NCBI RefSeq assembly: GCF_014648495.1
Contig: NZ_BMRF01000035.1
Coordinates: 1 to 57,035 of the forward strand
Reading direction: 5' to 3'
DNA: 57,035 nt
Source of the DNA: Actinomadura cremea
GTDB lineage: Bacteria > Actinomycetota > Actinomycetes > Streptosporangiales > Streptosporangiaceae
The notes beneath the pieces are model-generated. The model was not told the origin of the DNA and did not search any database. It was given only the letters and a program-made list of their open reading frames with translations. Numbering within the stretch: the first letter of the stretch is position 1; the number at the start of each line of letters is the position of its first letter. The position numbers and the translations under genes were made by a program. This document shows positions 15,000 to 23,288 of this stretch, one piece after another.

Positions 15000-15851
15000 G
15001 TGCGGCTTCATGTGGGATGCGCGATGTGGAACCTCGCCCCGTGGCAGGGGCGCTACGTGCCCCGCGCGCTGCCCGCCGACGAGCGCCTGCGCGCCTACGC
15101 GTCGTGGTGCAACGCGGTCGAGGGCAACACGACCTTCTACGCGACCCCGTCGCGGGACGCGGTCGAGTCGTGGGCGCGGCAGACGTCCCCCGACTTCCGG
15201 TTCGTGGTGAAGCTGCCCAAACCGGTCACGCACGGGAGCCGGCTGGCGGGCGCCGACGACGAGCTGCGGGCGTTCCTCGACGCGATCGAGCCGCTCGGCC
15301 CGCGCGCCCACGCGCTGTGGGTGCAGTTGCCGGGATCGTTCGGACCCGGCGACGTCGGGACGCTCGCGCGGTTCCTGCGGCGGCTCCCCGCGTCGCACCG
15401 GTACGCGGTCGAGGTGCGGCACCGCGCGTTCTTCGAGGACGCGCGGGCGGCGTCGCTCCTGGAGCGGGCGCTGTCCGAGGCCGGCGCCGAATGGGTGCCG
15501 TTCGACACCACCACGCTGTTCCGGAGCCCGCCGACCAGCGACGCCGAACGGGACGCGTGGACGAAGAAGCCGCGGATGCCCCGGCGCGCGGCCGCGCTCA
15601 CCGGGCGCCCGATCGTCCGCTACCTCGGCCGCGACGACACCGACCGCACCGTCGAGGGCTGGCGGGACTGGACGGCGACGGTCGCCGACTGGCTGCGCGA
15701 GGGCCGGACGCCGACCGTGTTCGTCCACACGCCCGACAACGCCGCGGCGCCCGAACTCGCCCGGCGCTTCCACGACGAGGTGCGGGCGCTGGTACCCGGG
15801 CTCGAACCGCTGCCGGAGCCAGAGCCCGTCGGGCCGCCGACGCTGTTCTGA
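15000..15851 (+). CDS. DUF72 (YecE-like) protein
   Basis: This 283-residue DUF72 protein has the N-terminal GCAMWN, the NAVEGNTTFYATPS stretch, FRFVVKLPKPVTH, YAVEVRHRAFF, and a late TVFVHTPDNAAAPELARRFH. The family folds as a TIM-like barrel of unknown activity. A GTG start ten bases after the preceding stop is used; no good ribosome site is visible. It is a widely conserved gene and need not be part of the catabolic island. Confidence 0.88.
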   Translation: MRLHVGCAMWNLAPWQGRYVPRALPADERLRAYASWCNAVEGNTTFYATPSRDAVESWARQTSPDFRFVVKLPKPVTHGSRLAGADDELRAFLDAIEPLGPRAHALWVQLPGSFGPGDVGTLARFLRRLPASHRYAVEVRHRAFFEDARAASLLERALSEAGAEWVPFDTTTLFRSPPTSDAERDAWTKKPRMPRRAAALTGRPIVRYLGRDDTDRTVEGWRDWTATVADWLREGRTPTVFVHTPDNAAAPELARRFHDEVRALVPGLEPLPEPEPVGPPTLF

Positions 15852-15859
15852 CCGGCCGG

Positions 15860-16339
15860 TCAGCGGCCCGCGCGCTCGGCCGAGTCGGCGATCTCCCGGT
15901 CGGCGACCTCGCGGTCCTGCCAGCCCCGGACGTCGGCGCTCTTGCCCGGTTCGAGGCTCTTGTAGATGTCGAAGAAGTGCGCGATCTCGTCGAGGACGTG
16001 GGCGTGGACGTCCCGCAGGTCGCGGATGCCCTCGTAGCGGACGTCGCGGGCCGGGACGCCGAGGATCTTCGCGTCCGGTCCCTTCTCGTCCAGCATCCAG
16101 AACACCCCGATGGTGCGGACGGTCACCTGGCATCCGGGGAAGGTCGGCTCCTCGAGCAGGACCATCGCGTCGAGGGGGTCTCCGTCCTCGGCCACGGTGC
16201 CCGGGATGTAGCCGTAGTCGACCGGGTACTGCGTCGAGGTGAACAGCATGCGGTCCAGCCGGATCCGCCCGAGCCGATGATCCATCTCGTACTTGTTCCG
16301 CGATCCCCGCGGAATCTCGACGATCATCTCGGTCTCCAT
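15860..16339 (-). CDS. ppa: Inorganic pyrophosphatase, family I
   Basis: This 159-residue enzyme has EIPRGSRNKYE (8-18), PVDYGYIPGTVAEDGDPLDAMVL containing the metal-binding DGDPLD cluster, and a C-terminal DEIAHFFDIYKSLEPGK. It hydrolyses pyrophosphate to two phosphates with Mg2+ and pulls acyl-CoA ligation, nucleic acid and protein synthesis forward. Length and motifs are ordinary for actinobacterial soluble PPases, and it is expected to be a core gene. It converges on the DUF72 gene with an 8-base gap. Confidence 0.97.
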   Translation of the reverse strand: METEMIVEIPRGSRNKYEMDHRLGRIRLDRMLFTSTQYPVDYGYIPGTVAEDGDPLDAMVLLEEPTFPGCQVTVRTIGVFWMLDEKGPDAKILGVPARDVRYEGIRDLRDVHAHVLDEIAHFFDIYKSLEPGKSADVRGWQDREVADREIADSAERAGR

Positions 16340-16409
16340 CGGTCCCCCCTCGCGACGCGCGTCCCTCTCCGGGGAGTTCGCCGCTGAGCACGTCCCGAAA
16401 CCGGTTCGG

Positions 16410-17324
16410 TCACGCCGATCCGCCGGTGAACACGGCGGCCGTCCGGGCGGCGAGATCGCGGAGCCAGGTGTGCGCGGCGTCGTGCGCGTGCACGGGGTGC
16501 CACCAGAGCGCCTCCTGGACGGGCACCGCCTCGAACGGGCAGGGCAGCGCGCGGACGGCCGCGACGGGCGCGAGGATCTCGGCGAGGCGCCGCTGGATCA
16601 GCGCGAGCCGGCGGGTCCCGGCGACGAGCGACGGCATCAGCTGGAAGTTCTGCACCGACACCTCCACCCGCGGCTCCAGGCCGAGCATGCCGAGCTGCCT
16701 CGCCGCCGGGGCGTCGTAGGGGCGCTGGTAGACGACCCACGGCAGGCGCGCGAGGTCGTCCAGCGTGAGCGCGTCGCCGATCTCGGGATGGTCGTCCGCC
16801 ACGAGGCACACCCACTCGTCCCGGTACAGCTCGACGGTGGGGAAGCCGCTGATCACGCCGTGCGGCATGAGCAGCCCGTCCACCTCGCTGAGCAGCAGGT
16901 CGGTGTTGTCGCCGATCTCCGGGCCGACCTGCCGGAACGTCAGCCGGACCCCGGGCGCGGCGGCGTGCACGGCGCGCGCGAGTTCGGCGCCGAACACCGC
17001 CACCGCGTAGTCGGACGCCATGATCGTGAACTCGCGCCGCTCGGTCGCCGGGTCGAAACTCGCACGGCTGGTGAACAGGCGTTCCAGCAGCACGCAGGCA
17101 TTGGCGGCGGGGGCCTGCAGGGCGGCGCCGAGCGGCGTCGGCTCGTAGGCGTTGCCCGTCCGGACGAGCAGCTCGTCGCCGAAGTGGCGGCGCAGCCGGG
17201 CGAGCGCCGCGCTGGTCGCGGGCTGGCTGAGCCCGATGCGCCGCCCGGCCCGCGTGACGTTGCGCTCCTCCAACAGGGCGCGCAGGGCCACGAGCAGGTT
17301 CAGGTCGAGGCTGGCCAGGTTCAC
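16410..17324 (-). CDS. LysR-family transcriptional regulator
   Basis: This 304-residue regulator has the LysR helix-turn-helix at residues about 5-60 (LDLNLLVALRALLEERNVTRAGRRIGLSQPATSAALARLRRHFGDELLVR) and an effector domain of normal length. I chose the GTG giving VNLASLDLNLL because it matches family N-termini, and because starts further upstream overlap a GTCATCGATGAC palindrome. It is divergent from the FAH-cyclase-amidohydrolase operon, which it probably activates in response to a ring-cleavage-type intermediate (inference from standard LysR arrangement). Confidence 0.92.
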   Translation of the reverse strand: MNLASLDLNLLVALRALLEERNVTRAGRRIGLSQPATSAALARLRRHFGDELLVRTGNAYEPTPLGAALQAPAANACVLLERLFTSRASFDPATERREFTIMASDYAVAVFGAELARAVHAAAPGVRLTFRQVGPEIGDNTDLLLSEVDGLLMPHGVISGFPTVELYRDEWVCLVADDHPEIGDALTLDDLARLPWVVYQRPYDAPAARQLGMLGLEPRVEVSVQNFQLMPSLVAGTRRLALIQRRLAEILAPVAAVRALPCPFEAVPVQEALWWHPVHAHDAAHTWLRDLAARTAAVFTGGSA

Positions 17325-17340
17325 GAGCACCCACATTCGC

Positions 17341-17352
17341 GTCATCGATGAC
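17341..17352. promoter_or_regulatory. GTCATCGATGAC palindrome in LysR divergent promoter
   Basis: A 12-bp perfect palindrome lies 16 bases upstream of the LysR start and 74 bases from the divergent operon. This is a normal position for a LysR autoregulation or activation site, though the sequence is not a textbook T-N11-A box. Confidence 0.4.
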
Positions 17353-17426
17353 AGGCATCTGAGCAATCGATTTCCCAGATCACACCCGGGTGCTCCAAGG
17401 TTAAGGGCATCGATAGGAGGGACGCC

Positions 17427-18386
17427 GTGGAACCAACGCCCGCCGGCCGCTTCGGGGTCGGCACCTTCTCCGCCGGGGACGGCCCCGCCTTCCCGGGGCT
17501 GGTCACCGGCGACCGGGTCGTCGACCTGCGCACCGTGCCCGCCCTCGCCGCCTTCGGGACCGTCCGGGACCTGCTCGACCACTGGGACGACGTGCTGCCG
17601 CTGCTGCACCGCGCCGACGGCGAACGGCGGCCGCTGGACGAACTGCGCGTGCACGCCCCCGTCGAGCCCCGGCAGCTCGTCCAGTCGGGCGCGAACTACC
17701 GCACGCACGTCATCGATCTCGCCGTCGCGCACGAACCCGAGGGCGGCCGCCCGGCCGAACGGGTCCGCGCGGAGACGGCCGCGATGATGGACCGGCGCGC
17801 CGCCGAGGACGAACCGTACGCGTTCATCGGCCTGCCGTCGTCCGTCACCGGGCCCTGCGACGACGTGGTGATCCCGTCCTGGTGCACCAAGCCCGACTGG
17901 GAACTCGAACTCGCCGCGGTGATCGGCCGCCCCGCCTACCGGGTGCCCGCGTCCGAAGCGCTCTCGCACGTCGCCGGGTACACGATCGCGAACGACGTGA
18001 CGGCCCGCGAGCTCGTCTTCCGCCGCGACATGCCCGAGATCGGCACCGACTGGCTCCGCGCCAAGAACGCCCCCACGTTCACGCCCCTCGGCCCGTACCT
18101 GGTCCCGGCGGAGTTCGTCGACCCGTCCGACCTGCGGGTGACGCTCCGCCTCAACGGCGACGTCATGCAGGACGAGTCCACCGCCGACATGATCTTCGAC
18201 GTGGCCCGGCTGGTCGCGTACGCGTCCCGGACCGTCCGCCTCCTGCCCGGCGACCTCGTCCTCACCGGCAGCCCCGCCGGGAACGGCATGCACTGGGGAC
18301 GGCTGCTGCGCCCCGGCGACGTCATGGAGGGCACGATCACCGGGCTGGGCGTCCAGCGCAACCGCTGCGTCGCCGAGGAGGCGTGA
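17427..18386 (+). CDS. Fumarylacetoacetate hydrolase-family protein
   Basis: This 319-residue FAH-fold protein has QSGANYRTHVIDLAVAHEPE, the metal-site stretch KPDWELELAAVIGR with its ExE, and the late LLPGDLVLTGSPAGNG. Family members hydrolyse or hydrate C-C-cleavage products such as acylpyruvates and 2-hydroxy-dienoates. The GTG has GGAGGG before it. It is the first gene of a three-gene operon with coupled starts, opposite a LysR regulator. The mixture suggests processing of a ring-opened acid. Confidence 0.9.
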   Translation: MEPTPAGRFGVGTFSAGDGPAFPGLVTGDRVVDLRTVPALAAFGTVRDLLDHWDDVLPLLHRADGERRPLDELRVHAPVEPRQLVQSGANYRTHVIDLAVAHEPEGGRPAERVRAETAAMMDRRAAEDEPYAFIGLPSSVTGPCDDVVIPSWCTKPDWELELAAVIGRPAYRVPASEALSHVAGYTIANDVTARELVFRRDMPEIGTDWLRAKNAPTFTPLGPYLVPAEFVDPSDLRVTLRLNGDVMQDESTADMIFDVARLVAYASRTVRLLPGDLVLTGSPAGNGMHWGRLLRPGDVMEGTITGLGVQRNRCVAEEA

Positions 18387-19342
18387 TGCCCGACCGCACC
18401 GACCCCGAGGGCGCGATCGCCGCGGCCGCCGCCGCGTACTCCAACTGGGGACGCTGGGGCGACGACGACGTGCTCGGCACCGTCAACTTCATCGACGAGG
18501 CCAAACGGCGCGAGGGGGCCGCGCTCGTCAGGCGCGGCGCGTCCTTCTCCCTCTCCCAGCGGTTCGACACGAACGGCCCCCAGAAGGGCTGGCGGCGCCG
18601 CACCAACCCGGTGCACACCATGACCGACACGGGCGCGGACGCCGTGCTCGGCAACCAGGGCTTCCCGCACGGGTTCGGCGGCGCCGACGACGTGGTGGCG
18701 ATGCCGCTGCAGTGCTCCACCCAGTGGGACGGCCTCGGCCACATCTTCGACCACGGCCGGGCCTGGAACGGCCGCCCCGCCGAGAAGGTCGTCACCTCCG
18801 AGGGCGACCTGGTCACCGGCATCGAGCACATGGCCGCCCCCGTCGCCGGACGCGGCGTCCTGCTCGACGTCGGCCGCGTCGTCGGCGACGGCGAGCTGCC
18901 CGACGGCTTCGCGATCACCGAGGAGCACCTGCGCGAGACGATCGACGCGCACGGCGTCGCCGTCGGCCGGGGCGACATCGTCTGCGTGCGCACCGGCCAC
19001 CTCACCCGCGCGCGCCGCGACGGCTGGGGCGACTACGCGGGCGGCCCGGCACCCGGCCTGTCGTTCACCACCGCCTCGTGGCTGCACCGCACGGAGATCG
19101 CCGCGATCGCCACCGACACCTGGGGCTTCGAAGTGCGCCCCAACGAGTTCGACGGCGCCTTCCAGCCCCTGCACCAGGTGGTCATCCCGAACATGGGCCT
19201 CCTGATCGGCGAACTCTGGGACCTCGACGCGCTCGCCGAGGACTGCGCGTCCGACGGCGTCCACGAGTTCTGGCTGACCGCCGGGCCCATCCCCGTCACC
19301 GGCGCCGTCGGCGCCCCCGTCAACCCGATCGCGGTCAAATGA
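18386..19342 (+). CDS. Cyclase-family (kynurenine-formamidase-fold) hydrolase
   Basis: This 318-residue PF04199 protein has the N-terminal SNWGRWGDDDVLGTVNFI and the metal-binding CSTQWDGLGHIFDHGRAWNG, both typical of the longer actinobacterial branch. These enzymes hydrolyse amides, lactones or cyclic compounds; isatin hydrolase and kynurenine formamidase are known members. The ATG overlaps the FAH stop (TGATG), so the two are coupled. The product would pass to the ACMSD-type enzyme encoded next. Confidence 0.9.
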   Translation: MPDRTDPEGAIAAAAAAYSNWGRWGDDDVLGTVNFIDEAKRREGAALVRRGASFSLSQRFDTNGPQKGWRRRTNPVHTMTDTGADAVLGNQGFPHGFGGADDVVAMPLQCSTQWDGLGHIFDHGRAWNGRPAEKVVTSEGDLVTGIEHMAAPVAGRGVLLDVGRVVGDGELPDGFAITEEHLRETIDAHGVAVGRGDIVCVRTGHLTRARRDGWGDYAGGPAPGLSFTTASWLHRTEIAAIATDTWGFEVRPNEFDGAFQPLHQVVIPNMGLLIGELWDLDALAEDCASDGVHEFWLTAGPIPVTGAVGAPVNPIAVK

Positions 19343-20322
19343 ACATCGACGTCCACGCCCACGTCCTGCTCCCCGCCGTCGAGGAGGCGGTCGCCGGGAG
19401 ACCGGGCCACGCCGAGCACCGCGCCCTGGACGCCCGCCGCAACGGCCCCGCGTCCCTGCGGGCGAGCGGCGCCATGATCGGCGAGCGCCTCGACCGCCTC
19501 ACCCGGATCGACGCGCGCCTCGCCGACATGGACGCCGCCGAGGTCGACGTCCAGATCGTCAGCCCCTCCCCTTCCCACTACCACTACTGGGCGGACCGCG
19601 ACCTGGCCCGCGCCGCCCATCGCCTCGCCAACGAGGGAACCGCCGCCCACTGCGCGCGATCCGACCGCCTGCACGGCCTGGGCCTCGTCCCCCTGCAGCA
19701 CCCCGACCTCGCCGTCGAAGCCCTCGACCACGCGATGGCGCTCGGTCTCAAGGGCGTCGAGATCTCCTCGCACGCGCCCGGCCGCGAACTGTCGGACCCC
19801 GCGCTCGCCCCCTTCTGGACGCGCGCCGAAGCCCACGGCGCGGTGGTCTTCGTGCACCCCTTCGGCTGCACGCTCGACGAACGGCTCGACCGCTTCTACC
19901 TGTCGAACATCGTCGGGCAGCCCGCCGAGAACGCCGTCGCCCTCTCGCATCTGATCTTCTCCGGCGTCCTCGACCGCCACCCGGCCCTGAAGGTCCTCGC
20001 GGCCCACGGCGGCGGCTACCTGCCCACCTACCTGGGCCGCGCCGACCACGGCCACCGCGTCCGTCCCGAAGCGAACGCCTGCGCCGACCCGCCCGGCGCG
20101 TACCTGCGCCGGATCTGGTTCGACTCCCTCGTCTACACCCCGCCCGCCCTGCGCGCCCTGGTCGCCGCCGCGGGCGCCTCCCAGGTCGTCATGGGCTCGG
20201 ACCACCCGTTCGACATGGGCGTCGACGACCCCGTCGCCCGCGTCCGCGCCGCCCTTCCCGACGGCCCCGACCGCGACGCCGTCCTCGGCGCCAACGCCGC
20301 GGCGCTCTTCGGCCTGGCGTAG
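19339..20322 (+). CDS. ACMSD-type amidohydrolase / decarboxylase
   Basis: This 327-residue protein is an amidohydrolase-2 member. DVHAHVLLP gives the first metal histidines, VFVHPFG carries the next, LAAHGGGYLPTYLGRADHG another, and GSDHPFDMG the metal aspartate. This layout is that of 2-amino-3-carboxymuconate-6-semialdehyde decarboxylase and related nonoxidative decarboxylases. The ATG overlaps the cyclase stop (ATGA). Together with FAH- and cyclase-like enzymes it would complete lower-pathway ring degradation; the actual substrate is not readable from sequence. Confidence 0.9.
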   Translation: MNIDVHAHVLLPAVEEAVAGRPGHAEHRALDARRNGPASLRASGAMIGERLDRLTRIDARLADMDAAEVDVQIVSPSPSHYHYWADRDLARAAHRLANEGTAAHCARSDRLHGLGLVPLQHPDLAVEALDHAMALGLKGVEISSHAPGRELSDPALAPFWTRAEAHGAVVFVHPFGCTLDERLDRFYLSNIVGQPAENAVALSHLIFSGVLDRHPALKVLAAHGGGYLPTYLGRADHGHRVRPEANACADPPGAYLRRIWFDSLVYTPPALRALVAAAGASQVVMGSDHPFDMGVDDPVARVRAALPDGPDRDAVLGANAAALFGLA

Positions 20323-20325
20323 ACC

Positions 20326-21246
20326 TCAGAGTTCGAGGACGAGGCGCGGGCCCCGCGACCGGGACACGCAGATCATCATGAACCCGCCCTCCGCGCGCTC
20401 GTCCGCGGTCAGCACGGAGTCGCGGTGGTCGGGCTCCCCCGCCAGGACGGGCGTCTCGCACGTCCCGCACGTCCCCTCCCGGCACGACGAGAGGACGTCC
20501 ACGCCCGCCCTCTCGACCGCCTCCAGGATCGAGCACCCCGCCGGGACCTCGACCGTCCGGCCGCTCAGCGCCAGCTCGACCTCGAACGCCTCCCGCGGTC
20601 CGGTGTCGGGCCGCGCGGCGAACCGCTCGGTCCGCACGGGGCCGGGCGCCCGCCGCTCGACCGCCGCGATCATCGGCTCCGGACCGCAGCAGTACACGAG
20701 CGTCCCCGGTTCGACCGCGTCCAGGACGTCGAGGTCGAGCGGCCCGAACGCGTCCTGAGGCCGCACCTCGACCCGGTCCCCGTAGCGGGACAGCTCATCG
20801 AGGAACGCCATGGCCGAGAGCCGGCGCCCCCCGTACAGCAGCCGCCAGTCCGCGCCCGCCGCGTCGGCGGCCGCCGCCATCGGCAGGAGCGGCGTGATGC
20901 CGATGCCGCCCGCGAGGAACAGGTACCGCGGCGCGTCCTCGAGCGCGAAGGTGTTGCGCGGCCCGCGCGTCCGGAGCCGATCGCCCGGACGGACCCGCTC
21001 GTGCACGATCGCCGACCCGGGGCCCTCCTTGAGCACCCCGAGCCGCCACGTGCCGTCCCCCGGGTCGCCGCACAGCGAGTACTGCCGCACGACATCGGCG
21101 TCCAGCACCACGTCGATGTGCGCCCCGGGGCTCCACGAGGGCAGCGCTCCCCCGTCCACGGCCCGCAGGGTCAACCCCACGATGCCGTCGGCGAGGTCCG
21201 TCCTCTCGGCGACGACGACCTCGGTGTCGGTGTTGTCGGCGGCCAC
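20326..21246 (-). CDS. Vanillate-demethylase-type (PDR) reductase
   Basis: This 306-residue oxidoreductase has a flavin domain (SPGAHIDVVL, RQYSLCGDP), a NAD domain (FLAGGIGITPLLPM, then YCCGPEPMI) and a C-terminal plant-type 2Fe-2S domain with ligands in CREGTCGTC and a later Cys (MMICVSRS). This is the reductase class of two-component Rieske oxygenases. No Rieske oxygenase gene is in the window, so its partner is elsewhere or is a different acceptor. GGAGGGACCGA precedes the GTG start. It converges on the amidohydrolase operon with a 3-base gap. Confidence 0.93.
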   Translation of the reverse strand: MAADNTDTEVVVAERTDLADGIVGLTLRAVDGGALPSWSPGAHIDVVLDADVVRQYSLCGDPGDGTWRLGVLKEGPGSAIVHERVRPGDRLRTRGPRNTFALEDAPRYLFLAGGIGITPLLPMAAAADAAGADWRLLYGGRRLSAMAFLDELSRYGDRVEVRPQDAFGPLDLDVLDAVEPGTLVYCCGPEPMIAAVERRAPGPVRTERFAARPDTGPREAFEVELALSGRTVEVPAGCSILEAVERAGVDVLSSCREGTCGTCETPVLAGEPDHRDSVLTADERAEGGFMMICVSRSRGPRLVLEL

Positions 21247-21409
21247 TCGGTCCCTCCGGTGTACGGCGTCCGGTCACCACGACGATCCCGGCCGGGGCCC
21301 GCGCACGTCAGCCGGAGTTCCGTCGGACGGAAGAATCCGCGGCGACTTCGGAATGTCTCACCCGCGCTCTACGATTCCCTCGCGCGACCAGAGGGGAAGG
21401 GACGAAGCC

Positions 21410-21766
21410 ATGGACACGTTCGAGCGCCTGCGGGAGATCTGCCTGTCGCTGCCGGAGGCCACCGAGAAACCCTTCGGCGGCCACACCTCCCCCTCCTTCC
21501 GGGTTCGGGACAAGCTCTTCGCGATGACGAGCGAGGACGGCCGCTCACTGATGTTCAAGGGAGGCCCCGGAGTCCAGGAGGCGCTCATCGCCGAAGATCC
21601 CGAGCGCTTCTACCGTCCTCCTTACGTCGGCGGCAAGGGATGGGTGGGCGCGCACCTCGACGTCGACCAGGACTGGGACGAACTAGCCGAACTGATCGAG
21701 GACAGCTACCGCCTGATCGCCCCGAAGCGCCTCTCCGCCCGCCTGGACCGGCAGAGCCCGCAATGA
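21410..21766 (+). CDS. MmcQ/YjbR-family protein
   Basis: This 118-residue protein has the YjbR fold pattern: an N-terminal helix with LSLPEATEKPFGGHTSPSFRV, then KLFAMTSEDG, a middle LMFKGG, and the C-terminal WDELAELIEDSYRLIAPKRL. The family has a DNA-binding-like CyaY fold, but its role is not established. GAGGGGAAGGGAC precedes the ATG. It is divergent from the PDR reductase. Confidence 0.88.
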   Translation: MDTFERLREICLSLPEATEKPFGGHTSPSFRVRDKLFAMTSEDGRSLMFKGGPGVQEALIAEDPERFYRPPYVGGKGWVGAHLDVDQDWDELAELIEDSYRLIAPKRLSARLDRQSPQ

Positions 21767-21866
21767 GCCCGATGCGCAGCCGAACACGATGAACCGACCG
21801 GGCGCGAAAGGTGAAGTCGGCAAAAGACCTACCGGGCAGGTGTCACCGAGATGTGGCCAGGCACAT

Positions 21867-22295
21867 CTAGACCACGCTCAGTAAGTGGTCCGTGGGGCTG
21901 TAGTCGATCTTCCAGTCCGCCCAGATTCCGATGAGACCGTCCCGTTCGCACCGCAGACCCACCGTGACCCAGCGGACCGAATCATCGGCGGCACGAGAGA
22001 ACGCGACGGCGACCTCGAACTCCTCGCCTCCACACGGGCATCCGGCCGCACCGGGGTCGGCGTCGTCCCAGAACTCCGCGCTGTCGGCGACGAACGCGCG
22101 ATCGGCGCAACCCGCGCACCGGCGTTCGACCGCTCCCTCGACCTCGTCGACCAGCACCCGGAACACGCGCCCGCCGCACGCGCCGCACACCGAGCCGACG
22201 ATCGTCACCGGACGATCGCCGTCGGCGGCACGGAGGAACGCCCCGAGTTCGACGGACACACCATCACCGAGCCGGTCGTCAGCATGCACGAACAC
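21867..22295 (-). CDS. Hypothetical protein with Cys-pair (zinc-ribbon-like) motifs
   Basis: This is an unrecognised protein of about 142 residues. It has CGACGG, RCAGCADRAF and CPCGGEEF pairs, followed by a beta-rich tail (VRWVTVGLRCERDGLIGIWADWKIDYSPTDHLLSVV). The Cys pairs suggest one or two zinc ribbons. The start is uncertain: two close GTG codons exist, and a longer frame extends to 22358. All overlap the end of the decayed DUF559 gene upstream. Codon use looks like its neighbours. Confidence 0.6.
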   Translation of the reverse strand: MFVHADDRLGDGVSVELGAFLRAADGDRPVTIVGSVCGACGGRVFRVLVDEVEGAVERRCAGCADRAFVADSAEFWDDADPGAAGCPCGGEEFEVAVAFSRAADDSVRWVTVGLRCERDGLIGIWADWKIDYSPTDHLLSVV

Positions 22296-23125
22296 ACTTT
22301 CGCAGAGCCCTCGGACAGCGACCGCTCGGCTCGACCACCCCATACCCGATCGACGCACGGGCCATCACCGGACGCTTCGCGCACCGGATGATCAGCGGCG
22401 GGAGGCGGGTCAGGGTGCGGAGTCTTCTCCCGATGCGGTCGAGGGTGGTGTCGTCCGGGGTCCAGCCGCGGTGCAGGAGGGCGGTCAGAAGGGCTTCCAG
22501 GTACGGCGCCGGGCGGGACAGGAAGTCGCGGGTGACGGGGATGAGCTCCCATTTCTGCTCCTCTGCGAGCCATTTGCGGCGGCGGCGGTCGCGATCGCGT
22601 GCCTGCGAGCCGGTGTGGTGGCGTTCGCCGTCGTATTCGAGGCCCACGCGGAACTGCTCGTAGCCGAGGTCGACGTAGAGCAGCCGGTCGTGCGGGCCCA
22701 TCACCGGGACCTGGCACATGGGGCGGGGGAAGCCGGCGTCGATGACCGCCACCTTGGTCCAGCTCTCGCCGGGTGACGCCGATCCGCGGTCGCCGAGGCG
22801 GAGGATCTCCCCGAGCCGTGTGTTGCCCCGGTATCCCGGGAGGGCGCGGGCCATTTTCCTGAGGTCGCCCGCCTGGACGCCGCTCCGAAGGAACTGGTCG
22901 AGGCCGGCGACGGCCTCGTAGCGGGGCAGCCAGCGGGCGCAGTCGAGGGAGGAGCCACGCGGCCGTGCGGCGCGCGACCACGACCGTGTCCGGGAGGAGA
23001 CGGCTGAGCATCGCCGCTCGCGTTTCGAGGGACGCGCCTTTGACGGGGACGAAGTAGACGCCCTCGCCGATGGGCGTGATCGAGTTTTCCTGGTCGCGTT
23101 CCCAGCTGAGGGTGAGTCCGTTCAT
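22279..23125 (-). pseudogene. AbiEi/DUF559-type gene with internal deletion and frameshift
   Basis: The N-terminal part (MNGLTLSWERDQENS..., GEGVYFVPVKGASLETRAAMLSRLLPDTVVVARRTAAW) is an AbiEi-like start. The C-terminal part, in another frame, has DCARWLPRYEAVAGLDQFLR, SASPGESWTKV, QVPVMGPHDRLLYVDLGYEQ and VGLEYDGERHHTG, the DUF559 endonuclease-like core. At about 22945-22955 frame one (TAAWLLP) runs straight into the second frame (GSSLDCARW), omitting the linker of some 60 residues that relatives have (estimate). One deletion explains both the loss and the shift. No ribosome site is visible before the ATG. Confidence 0.75.
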
Positions 23126-23258
23126 GGAGACGATGCTGCCGGGCGAGGGCGGGGGGTGTGAGTGGGACGCGGAGTTGTGGATAACTTCGAGGGCGCGGCC
23201 CGGTGCGGAGGGTTGGCGAAGTGCTTCCGGCGTTCCTGGTCCCGCTGTCACGTGCGCT

Positions 23259-23285
23259 TTCCCCGAGGAGGGTCTCCTCGGGGAA
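23259..23285. terminator. 12-bp perfect hairpin after the hydrolase gene
   Basis: TTCCCCGAGGAG pairs perfectly with CTCCTCGGGGAA around a 3-base loop. It lies just beyond the minus-strand hydrolase stop and upstream of the decayed DUF559 gene, so it most likely ends the hydrolase transcript. Confidence 0.7.
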
Positions 23286-23288
23286 TGG

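Noticed and set aside
1-21246. A secondary-metabolite biosynthesis cluster
   Set aside because: No polyketide synthase, NRPS, terpene cyclase or RiPP maturase is present. The dehydrogenases, hydratase and aldolase-like protein fit catabolism better.
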